In this document: one piece after another, positions 21,014 through 29,513 of the stretch
Layout of the letters: each line of letters begins with the position of its first letter
Numbering within the stretch: the first letter of the stretch is position 1
Origin: Paralcaligenes sp. KSB-10
Lineage (GTDB): Bacteria > Pseudomonadota > Gammaproteobacteria > Burkholderiales > Burkholderiaceae_B
Assembly: GCF_021266465.1 (NCBI RefSeq)
Contig: NZ_CP089848.1
Span: forward strand, 3,658,001 to 3,722,000
Direction of reading: 5' to 3'
Length of the DNA: 64,000 bases
Translations under genes and position numbers: made by a program
The notes under the pieces: generated by a model
The model's database searches: none
What the model saw: only the letters and a program-made list of their open reading frames with translations
What the model was told of the DNA's origin: nothing

Positions 21014-21514
21014 CTAAGTATGTGATGGGGCGTCGCCTTGAGGCGTGTCGGCCTGCTTCTTTGCCGCGCCCTGCCGGGACAGGACCAGAGCATCGCTTTC
21101 GCCCTCCTGCACCACGGCGCCGGCTTGGTTGATCAGTTGGAAGCGCCGTCCCAGCTTGCCGCTGTTGCCGCTTTTGCCGGGCTCGACAGAGGTAATGGTC
21201 AGCCGCAAATGGATGGTGTCGTTGACCAGCAGCGGCGCAAGGAAATTCCAGTTCCGGAAGCCCAGCATCGCAATGATCGAGTCGTGGAATATGCCCAGTT
21301 CGTGCAGCATGCCGGTGCTGACGGCAATGCCGAGCACGCCATGCACGACGCGTTCGCCATAGCGTGTCGACCGTGCATATTCCGAGTTGGCATGCAAGGG
21401 ATTCCAGTCGCCCGACAGCATGGAGAAAAAGGTCAAATCGGTTTCCGTAATCGTTCTGCCGCCGCTTTCGAATGTTTGTCCGACAGAAAAATCTTCCAGA
21501 TAATAGCTAGTCAT
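21014..21514 (-). CDS. MaoC family (hot-dog fold) dehydratase
   Basis: A 166-residue single hot-dog domain. The hydratase-2 pattern SGDWNPLHANSEYARST includes the catalytic Asp and His, then VVHGVLGIAVSTGML. It probably hydrates an enoyl-CoA in the (R) sense. The gene is 15 bp upstream of the nitronate monooxygenase-like gene and ~55 bp downstream of the acyl-CoA ligase, all on the minus strand, forming a catabolic module with the Liv transporter. Confidence 0.9.
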   Translation of the reverse strand: MTSYYLEDFSVGQTFESGGRTITETDLTFFSMLSGDWNPLHANSEYARSTRYGERVVHGVLGIAVSTGMLHELGIFHDSIIAMLGFRNWNFLAPLLVNDTIHLRLTITSVEPGKSGNSGKLGRRFQLINQAGAVVQEGESDALVLSRQGAAKKQADTPQGDAPSHT

Positions 21515-21569
21515 GCGAGGTATTCCTGTTCAGCGTGAGTGGGGGCATAGTACCTGGGCGGCCCGGGCT

Positions 21570-23168
21570 TCAACTTGCCTGCGCCAATTTTTGCATGGCC
21601 ATCTCGCGCAGTTTGGTACGCTGTATTTTGATGCCGTTGGAGCTTTGGGTGGTAGGGAATTCGTTTATGGCCCAGAAGCGGGCCGGCACCTTGAATGCGG
21701 CCAGGGAATCGGCCACGCCGGCGGCCAGTTGTTGCTCATCCAGGGCGTGTCCGGGCCGCAGCACCACGAAAGCCGCGCAACGGGCCTGGCCTTTGATGTC
21801 GACGCCTACGACTTGCGCGTCGACCACGCCTGGCAGGTGTTTCAGCACGTCTTCGATTTCCACCGGGTTGACCAGATAGCCCGCCAGTCGCATGGCATCG
21901 CCCTGGCGCGTCAGGTAGACAAAACTGCCATCGTCACGCAGATACCCGACGTCTCCGGTCGTGAAGAAGCCTTCTTCGTCGATGGCCCTGCGGGTTGCTT
22001 CGGGATTGTTCAGGTAGCCGGCGAAGTTGGTGGCCGCGCGAATCTGGATAATGCCGCTTTGACCCGTGGGCAGGACCTCGCCCGTGTCGATATCGCGTAT
22101 GCGGATTTGCGCATCGCGGCTGCAGGGGAGGCCGCCGCCCTTCAGTCTTTCAGATAGAGGCGCGTCGGGGGGCTGCACTGAAAAAAGGGCTTGCACTTCA
22201 CTGGATCCGTACAGGCCCAGCATGGGAATCCGGCGCTGCCACGCCTGGCGGGCAAGCTCTTCCGCGCCCGGCTGGAAAGAGGCAAAGCCGAAGAGGCGGG
22301 CCGAAGGGAATGGCGGGCTGCCTTCGGCATGGTCGATAATGCGGCGATACATTTCATCGCTGCCGAACATATGCGTGACGCGGTGCCGATTGATGAGGCG
22401 TACCGCGTCGGCACTGTCGAAGGTATCCATGATGACGACCGGCTTTCCCGCGGCGAATGCTGCGACAGTGGCGTTGAAACCGAATACGCCGCAAAAGGGC
22501 AGTATAGCCAGCAGGCATGCGCCATCGTCTTCGAGGCCCAAGGCTTGCGCCACGCGCTGGCAGTGCAGGGCGATGGTGCGCTGCAAATGCATGACGAGCT
22601 TCGGGCCGCTGGTCGTACCCGAGGTGGCGAACAGTATGCTCAACGAGTCGGCGCTGCCGACTGTCGGCGCATCGCCATCGGGCAGGTCGGCCAGATTGAG
22701 GGCCGTGGTGGGGGCGTTGAGTACTGTGCCGGGCAGGTCGCCGCCGGCTCGATTGACGACGGCGACGCGTGTCAGTGCCCGCGCGGAGGCCGGGCTGACA
22801 TCGGCCAGCACTGAAGGAAAATCGATCTTGCGGAAATTCAGCTCCAACACCAGCAGCTTCGCCTGGGAGCTTTCCAGGATGTCGCTCAGTTCGTGCGAGC
22901 GGTAGCGCGTATTCACGGCCACCAGCGTTGCGCCAAGCTGCGCCAGCCCGAAATACAGGGTGAGCCATTCTATGCGGTTGACCAGCCACACAGCCACCTT
23001 GTCGCCGGGCGCTATGCCCTGTGCGTGCAGCCAGACGGCGGTTTTGCGGCACATGGCGGCGAATTCGCCATAGGTGATTTCATGATCGCCGTCGATAAAA
23101 GCGACATCGTTGGCATGTGTGCGGGCATGATGCGCCAGCAATTCCGGCATGCTCTGGTACAACGGCAT
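21570..23168 (-). CDS. AMP-dependent acyl-CoA synthetase/ligase
   Basis: A 532-residue ANL-superfamily enzyme that activates a carboxylic acid with ATP and CoA. The phosphate loop is LFATSGTTSGPK (usual form YTSGTTGxPK). Further motifs are LGLYGSSEVQALF, TGDVGYLRDDG and the hinge RQGDAMRLAGYLVNPVEIEDVL, with the C-terminal catalytic Lys in SSNGIKIQRTKL. The gene starts 1 bp after the livF stop. This suggests that the acid imported by the Liv system is activated here, but its identity is unknown. Confidence 0.92.
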   Translation of the reverse strand: MPLYQSMPELLAHHARTHANDVAFIDGDHEITYGEFAAMCRKTAVWLHAQGIAPGDKVAVWLVNRIEWLTLYFGLAQLGATLVAVNTRYRSHELSDILESSQAKLLVLELNFRKIDFPSVLADVSPASARALTRVAVVNRAGGDLPGTVLNAPTTALNLADLPDGDAPTVGSADSLSILFATSGTTSGPKLVMHLQRTIALHCQRVAQALGLEDDGACLLAILPFCGVFGFNATVAAFAAGKPVVIMDTFDSADAVRLINRHRVTHMFGSDEMYRRIIDHAEGSPPFPSARLFGFASFQPGAEELARQAWQRRIPMLGLYGSSEVQALFSVQPPDAPLSERLKGGGLPCSRDAQIRIRDIDTGEVLPTGQSGIIQIRAATNFAGYLNNPEATRRAIDEEGFFTTGDVGYLRDDGSFVYLTRQGDAMRLAGYLVNPVEIEDVLKHLPGVVDAQVVGVDIKGQARCAAFVVLRPGHALDEQQLAAGVADSLAAFKVPARFWAINEFPTTQSSNGIKIQRTKLREMAMQKLAQAS

Positions 23169-23169
23169 A

Positions 23170-23879
23170 TCAGTAAAGCTCCATAAGTTTCGCGTTATCG
23201 GAAAGCTCCGCAGGCAGGGCTTCGCGGATAATGGCGCCAGACTTCATGACCACGACGCGATCCGAAATCTTGAGCGCCTCTTTGACGTTCTGCTCGACCA
23301 GGAGGATCGACATGCCGGTATTGCGTTGCAATTCGCGGATGGGCAGCAGCAGGTCCTGGAACAGCTTGGGAGCCAGGCCGATGGAGGGTTCGTCCATCAG
23401 CAGGCATCGCGGCCGGCTGAGGAGCGCGCGCCCGATGGATACGATTTGCTGCTGTCCGCCCGACAGCGTGCCGGCCCGCTGCTGATAAAAGCCGCCCAGC
23501 GCCGGCAATACCGACATGACCCATGCCAGCCGTTCGGCACGCTGCTGCACCGGAATACCCACGGCCCACAGGGCCATTTTCATGGTTTCCGCCACGGTCA
23601 GCCCGGGGAAAATCCCCCGCCCTTCAGGGACCAGGGAGAGCCCCGCCGCCGTCAGGGTGCGAGGCTCGATGGCATCCAATGGCTTGCCGTCGAGGAAAAT
23701 CCGCCCACCCTGATGCGGAATCAGCCCGAACAGGGCTTTCAGCAGCGTCGATTTGCCCGCGCCGTTGTGCCCGATGAGGCACAAGACTTCGCTGGAGCGC
23801 AATTCGAAATTGAAATCGTTCAGGACGGGCCTGCCGCCATAACCCACCACCAGGCCTTGCGTTTTGAGCACGGCGTCGC

Positions 23880-23883
<4 letters not shown>
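23170..23883 (-). CDS. livF: Branched-chain amino acid-type ABC transporter ATP-binding protein LivF
   Basis: A 237-residue ATPase. Walker A is GHNGAGKSTL at ~37-46, the signature is LSGGQQQIVSIGRAL, and Walker B is CLLMDEPSIGLAP, all typical of LivF. It overlaps livG by 4 bp (ATGA). It energises uptake with LivG through LivHM. The neighbouring acyl-CoA ligase suggests that the transported substrate may be an organic acid and not an amino acid. Confidence 0.95.
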
Positions 23884-24637
<754 letters not shown>

Positions 24638-24641
<4 letters not shown>

Positions 24642-25531
24642 GGTTCCCCCTGATTTTTCCGGGCGCTCACCAGGCCGCCTGGCCGGAAGATCATCAGCAG
24701 GACCATGGCCGCGCCGTAGGCGATCTGCTGGATGGCGCCGATTTCGGTTTGCGGCAGGAACCACATGTAGCTGAACAGGCTGGGCAGCAGCATGAGCAAT
24801 ACAGTGCCCACGATGGGTCCGAGCAGAGTGCCTGTGCCGCCGATGATGACCATGGCCATGAGCAGCACGGACGTATCCAGCGTAAAGCTTTCCACATTGA
24901 TGAAGCCCAGGTAGAACGCGTAAAGGGCTCCCGCTATGGCGGCCAGCGCCGACGAAATCATCACCGACAGCGTTTTGATGACGGCTACATTCTTGCCGAA
25001 GGCATGAGCGGCCGATTCGCTGTCGCGTATCGCTTTAAGATTGCGGCCGAAGCTGGAACGCAACAATGTGTTGGTGACCAGGATGACCAGCACCAGGCAC
25101 CCCGCCGCCAGCAACAGGAATTGGACTGGATCGGTGATGGCGTGGCCGAACAGGTCTGCGGGGGGGATGCCGATAACGCCGCCCAGGCCGCCGGTGAATG
25201 ATTTCCATTCGGAAAAAATCGTGACGCCCAGCACCTGCAGGCCCAGCGATGCCGCGACGAAATATTCGCCCCGCACCCGCAGGGCCGGCAAGGCCAGAAT
25301 CAGCGAGAGCAGGCCCGCGGCCACCATGGACACCGGTATGGCCAGAAACAGCGATGCACTGGCATGCAGCGCGAAGTAAGCCGCCGTGTAGGCGCCCACA
25401 CCAAAGAAAATGGCATGGGCAATGGAGAAAATGCCCGCGTAGCCCATAATGAAATTAAGCGTTATGGCCAACACCGCATTGATGCACATCAGCGTCGCGA
25501 GGTTCAGGATGTAGGCAAGCATTTTTTCCAT
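24638..25531 (-). CDS. livM: ABC transporter permease LivM
   Basis: A 297-residue inner-membrane permease with about 8-9 hydrophobic segments. Family patterns are NFIMGYAGIFSIAHAIFFGVGAY near the N-terminus and the EAA-like loop LKAIRDSESAAHAFGKNV near residue 180. It lies 4 bp downstream of livH and overlaps livG. It forms the channel with LivH. Confidence 0.93.
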
Positions 25532-25535
25532 GCCC

Positions 25536-26408
25536 TCACGAAGTAATGGCGCGGCCGAAGAAGCCGGAAGGCCGGAACAGAATGAACAGGAACAGTACGA
25601 TGAAGGTGACGGCTTCGCTCCATTGCGGTTCCAGGTAGAGCAAGGCCAGGTTCTCGCTCAAGCCCAGAAGCAGGCCGGCGCACGCGGCGCCGCGCAGGCT
25701 GCCCACGCCGCCCACGATGGTTGCGGCCAGGCTGATCAGCATGACGTGATGAGTAACCGCCGGATTCAGCCCCGAACTGGCTGCGCTGAGTATCGCGGCC
25801 GGCACGGCCAGCAGGGACCCCAATGCGAATACGATGGTCGACAGGCGTCTCGGGCTAAGGCCATAGACACGGATAAGCTCGGGGTTTTCGGACAAGGCCC
25901 GCATGCCCATGCCTATATGGGTGCGCATCAGGAAAAGCTGCAGGGCTCCAAAAAAAACAATGGCGCAAACAATGGCAATGCCCGACAAAGGCGATACGTA
26001 CAGGCCGGGTATCAGTTCGGCGCTGCGCGACAAAGGCGTCGAAACAGAGACAAAGCCGCGGCCGAAGATCATGCCGATCAGGTTTTGAACGATGATTCCG
26101 ATACCCAGCGAGGCCACGAATACCGTGAAGAAGGAGCCCTCATGGCGCTGGATGGGGGCGTATACGAACCGATCCAGCAAGACGCCGAAGACGACGGCCG
26201 CCAGGGCGGCGCCCAGTACGGCAAGGAGCCAGTGCAGGTGCGCCACCGAATATACGTAATAAAACACGTAGGCGGCGATGGTGAAGGTGGCTCCGTGGGC
26301 AAAATGGAACACCCTGGTCGAGCCGAAGATCAGCGAGAAGCCGACCGCGATGAGCGCGTACAGCGCGCCCACCTGTATCCCGTTGATCAGGAGCTGTAGC
26401 AGCAGCAT
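25536..26408 (-). CDS. livH: ABC transporter permease LivH
   Basis: A 290-residue permease. N-terminal INGIQVGALYALIAVGFSLI and GSTRVFHFAHG are LivH-typical. The coupling loop is MRALSENPELIRVYGLSPRR, and the segment VGGVGSLRGAACAGLLLGLSE lies near the C-terminus. It is second in the livKHMGF order, 19 bp after the binding-protein gene. Confidence 0.94.
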   Translation of the reverse strand: MLLLQLLINGIQVGALYALIAVGFSLIFGSTRVFHFAHGATFTIAAYVFYYVYSVAHLHWLLAVLGAALAAVVFGVLLDRFVYAPIQRHEGSFFTVFVASLGIGIIVQNLIGMIFGRGFVSVSTPLSRSAELIPGLYVSPLSGIAIVCAIVFFGALQLFLMRTHIGMGMRALSENPELIRVYGLSPRRLSTIVFALGSLLAVPAAILSAASSGLNPAVTHHVMLISLAATIVGGVGSLRGAACAGLLLGLSENLALLYLEPQWSEAVTFIVLFLFILFRPSGFFGRAITS

Positions 26409-26427
26409 GGAGCGGGTCCTTGCGGTA

Positions 26428-27555
26428 TTACTGGGAAACTACAGAGACTACCTTGCCGCCCTTGCCGTCGACTTCATTGACCTGCATGGCACTGATCACC
26501 GTGCCGTTGCTGGCAAACGTTGCCTTGCCGCCAACCAGGTCGAAAGTCTTGGTTTCGATGCGCTGGGCCAGCAGGTTTTCGCCCGTTACGGGTTTGCCCT
26601 GCTTTTCCAGTTGCTGGGCCAGCAGGCCGAACAGGCGAACGGCGTTGTAGTAGTTGGCCACGTAGGCCGTGGGCATCTTGTTGTATTTCTTTTTGTAGTC
26701 GTCGACAAAGCGCTTGGTTACCGGGTCGGTGGAGTTCCAGTCGACGTTCTGGGTGGTGTAAAGCGCGCCCGCGGCTTCGGGAAGCTTGTTGATTTCGGGG
26801 ATGGAAAATGCGCTGTAGCTGACGAGCTGCTGTTTCAGGCCGTTATCGCGGAATTGCTTCACGATTTGAGCTTCTTGCGAGCCATAGGACGCGATATAGA
26901 TGGCGTCGGGTTTGGCGGCGCGCACGCGTGCTGCGATGCCGCTGAATTGCTGCGATGAGGCAGGCACCGACAACGCTTCGACCAGTTCGCCGCCCGCCTT
27001 GGGCAGCGTGTCGGTCATTTCCTTGCGTATGGACGCACCCAGCGGGTCATCGACGTAGACCAGTACGAAGCGCTTCAGCTTGCGTTCCTTGATCAGGTAC
27101 GGAATGATCGCTTTGACTTCAAAGTTGGCCAGAGGGATGATATTCCAGAAATACGGGCCGAGGTCCGCCAGGTCGGGGCCGACGCCGCCGCCATTGATGG
27201 CCACGGTCTTGGTTCGTGCCGCGGTGGTGGAAATGGCTTTCGAGACACCCGTAAACGCCGAAAGCACATAGGGCACCTTGGTCACATTGACCAGCTTGTT
27301 CATGCCTATGACGCCCTGCTGCGGCAAGGCCTGGCTGTCTTCGTACTGGATAGTCAGTTTTTCCTTCAGGATTTTGTCGGCATTGATATGCTCGGCCGCC
27401 AGATTCGCGCCCGTGCCGAAAATGTCGCCATACGTGGCATTCGGGCCGCTCATGGGAAACAGGGCGCCTATCTTGAGATCGGCGGCCTGTGCGCACGCCC
27501 CCCATGCCGCAAAGGCAAGCAGGCTGATGGAAAGCGTTTTCTTGGCAAAAATCAT
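26428..27555 (-). CDS. ABC transporter substrate-binding protein (LivK / Peripla_BP_6 type)
   Basis: A 375-residue periplasmic receptor. The signal peptide MIFAKKTLSISLLAFAAWGA ends near CAQA, and the mature part starts DLKIGALFPMSGPNATYGDI. Further features are INGGGVGPDLADLGPYFW and IYIASYGSQEAQIVKQF. This branch of the family binds amino acids, amides or aromatic acids. It heads the minus-strand operon that ends with the acyl-CoA ligase, MaoC and nitronate monooxygenase-like genes. A 289 bp gap separates it from the Tgl-like gene, with no clear promoter found in it. Confidence 0.93.
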   Translation of the reverse strand: MIFAKKTLSISLLAFAAWGACAQAADLKIGALFPMSGPNATYGDIFGTGANLAAEHINADKILKEKLTIQYEDSQALPQQGVIGMNKLVNVTKVPYVLSAFTGVSKAISTTAARTKTVAINGGGVGPDLADLGPYFWNIIPLANFEVKAIIPYLIKERKLKRFVLVYVDDPLGASIRKEMTDTLPKAGGELVEALSVPASSQQFSGIAARVRAAKPDAIYIASYGSQEAQIVKQFRDNGLKQQLVSYSAFSIPEINKLPEAAGALYTTQNVDWNSTDPVTKRFVDDYKKKYNKMPTAYVANYYNAVRLFGLLAQQLEKQGKPVTGENLLAQRIETKTFDLVGGKATFASNGTVISAMQVNEVDGKGGKVVSVVSQ

Positions 27556-27844
27556 GGTTTTGTCTCCGGAATCATTCTGACGTGAATCGCCACTAAGTGG
27601 GCTCGGTCGATAGATTTATTATCGGCATCGCAGCGGGTCGCTACTCGCCTCAGTGTGCCCCGTGAAGGCGCAAGCTGCAATTAGTTTTTAGAAAAGAGCG
27701 TATTAGTGTTCGCTTAATACAAAGGTTAATACAAAGGTGGCGGCACAGAGGCCGTCGCATGCTATCGGCCCTCGGTTCGAGGTAATATTGCGCTTCCCGA
27801 GATTGCCGATCGATCATTGCCCCTCTGTGGAGAGGAACCCAACT

Positions 27845-29011
27845 ATGAATGAAGCCACCCAGCCCGTTGCACCTAGCCTTGGGGGAATTCAGCTTCATTG
27901 CGACGCGCCGCACGAACTCGATACGCTGCAGGAGTCTTTTCTGCGGTATCTCAAAGCCCTTGACCTTGACCGATATGTACAGGTGGGCCGTGAGGCCGGC
28001 GAGCGTGGCCGCTACCTTCGCTTCCGCCTGGACGAATCGTACGCCCGCGACTGGACGCCCGATTTCGACACCACGCAGCTTTGCCGGAAGCTGGGGCTGG
28101 ATACGCAAGGCAAACCCGATGATCTGGAGCGCGAAATTCTGCTGGCCATGTTGGCAGGCCCGATTGCGTTTCCCTTTCCCAGCTACGAAGAGCTGGTATC
28201 GGGCGTGCGGATACGGGCAAATATTGTCGAGGGGGGGCGCAAAACAGTGCTGGCCTTCGATACGGAGCATGCGGAGCGTCCCAAGGAATGCTGGGAATAT
28301 TCCGAGCAGCGCGGCTTTACCTTGCGGCCCGGCCAATCCCTGATTGCGTCCCTGGAAAAGACCACGCAGCCGGGGTCGTCCGGCAAGCTTTATTCGTTTT
28401 CCTGTTATCGGGCCACCGAATACGTCATGCTGCTGGGCATTGCCAGGGAACTGGCAAATTGCAATCCGCCGCTCATGAGCCGGCTGCAGGAGCAATGGGG
28501 AATACGGGCCATCATGTCCGGAGAATTCCACGATATATTCCTGCACGAATATGGTTCCTTGAGCGATCCGCTGCCGTTCAAGTATTACGTGCCGGGCGAC
28601 CGCCTATGGTTTCGCAACCCCGATGAGCATTCCTCGAATGTCGAGGGCTACGAAGGCTCCTGGGTATTCTATCTGGGCGATGGGCTGTTCACGAACTTCT
28701 GGAAGCCGGGCCAGCACTACACCCTGACCAGCAAATGCGTGGAGCTCTTCCACTGGCGCAATGGGGTGTATCGGGGCCAGGACGGCAAGCTGCAGATCGA
28801 CGAAGATGTCGTCGACGAGCGGGTGCGGCAGTCTTTGCGGGATCCGGCCGAAGTGGCGGCGATTCTGGAAAAGATGATGCGCCTGCGCGAACCGGCCGGA
28901 GTCTATGTGGACGGTGGATGCGTGGACGCCACGCGTGAATACGTACGCTGCGTGTGCCCGGGAACCAACGCGATGGTGTTTCCCGGCAACGCACCGCCGC
29001 CGCCCGACTGA
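27845..29011 (+). CDS. Transglutaminase (Bacillus Tgl-like) fold protein beside the cyanophycin locus
   Basis: A 388-residue protein starting at the ATG at 27845 after GAGAGGAACCC. Residues ~105-295 resemble the Bacillus spore-coat transglutaminase Tgl as remembered: GPIAFPFPSYEELVSGVRIR and then ANIVEGGRKT match its PVQF...IAEL...LRMNIV stretch. KLYSFSCYRATEYVMLLG aligns with the loop holding the Tgl catalytic Cys (here Cys187), and GDRLWFRNPD with GDCLYFKNPE. The Tgl residues Glu187 and His200 appear to be Ser/Trp and Asn here. The first ~100 residues are extra. No signal peptide. It is convergent with DUF1854, so a role with cyanophycin granules is possible but unproven. Confidence 0.65.
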   Translation: MNEATQPVAPSLGGIQLHCDAPHELDTLQESFLRYLKALDLDRYVQVGREAGERGRYLRFRLDESYARDWTPDFDTTQLCRKLGLDTQGKPDDLEREILLAMLAGPIAFPFPSYEELVSGVRIRANIVEGGRKTVLAFDTEHAERPKECWEYSEQRGFTLRPGQSLIASLEKTTQPGSSGKLYSFSCYRATEYVMLLGIARELANCNPPLMSRLQEQWGIRAIMSGEFHDIFLHEYGSLSDPLPFKYYVPGDRLWFRNPDEHSSNVEGYEGSWVFYLGDGLFTNFWKPGQHYTLTSKCVELFHWRNGVYRGQDGKLQIDEDVVDERVRQSLRDPAEVAAILEKMMRLREPAGVYVDGGCVDATREYVRCVCPGTNAMVFPGNAPPPPD

Positions 29012-29029
29012 GGTTTTGCGGCGCGCCGA

Positions 29030-29497
29030 TTACAGGAAGTGGTCGAGCAGCCGGCGGCTGGTCTTGTCCAGCGCCGGGACATCGCGAATCAGGTACTGGA
29101 CTCCGTGGTTGTCGGCAATCAGCAGGGTAGACGCCGATAGCCGGCGGATATCCTCTTCGGCCTTGAGCACCAGCTCGACATCGCCGCGGTCTGTTTCCAC
29201 CTGCCAGCGGCTGGGCGTGGCAAAGCTGGAGACGTGCCGGATACGGCGCACCTCGGGCATGAATTCGCGGCTGGCCAGTTCTTGCGTCAGCAATTCGCGC
29301 GCGTCGCCGGGCAGTTCTTCCAGGGAGTCCATCCAGACCAGTTCGGCGCCGTCCGGTCCCATCAGGGCAATGCCTTGGTCTGGCGCGGAAATGGGGAAAC
29401 TGCGCACCGGCACGACGGCGTTGTAGAAGCGGCCGTCGATAGTGAGCACCAGGCGCCCGAACGGGTCGCGATTGAGGCGGAAATCGTGGCTGATCAT
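29030..29497 (-). CDS. Cyanophycin metabolism-associated DUF1854 family protein
   Basis: A 155-residue protein starting MISHDFRLNRDPFGRLVLT at 29497, after GGTGA. The DUF1854 pattern is visible: RLVLTIDGRFYNAVVPVRSF, then GIALMGPDGAELVWMDSLEE, and FMPEVRRIRHVSSFATPSRW. No membrane segment or catalytic motif is seen. The family is found with an ABC exporter beside cyanophycin synthetase genes in betaproteobacteria. Here it begins 16 bp after that ABC gene. The biochemical role is unknown. Confidence 0.85.
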   Translation of the reverse strand: MISHDFRLNRDPFGRLVLTIDGRFYNAVVPVRSFPISAPDQGIALMGPDGAELVWMDSLEELPGDARELLTQELASREFMPEVRRIRHVSSFATPSRWQVETDRGDVELVLKAEEDIRRLSASTLLIADNHGVQYLIRDVPALDKTSRRLLDHFL

Positions 29498-29513
29498 CGT
29501 TTCACCGTTGTAT

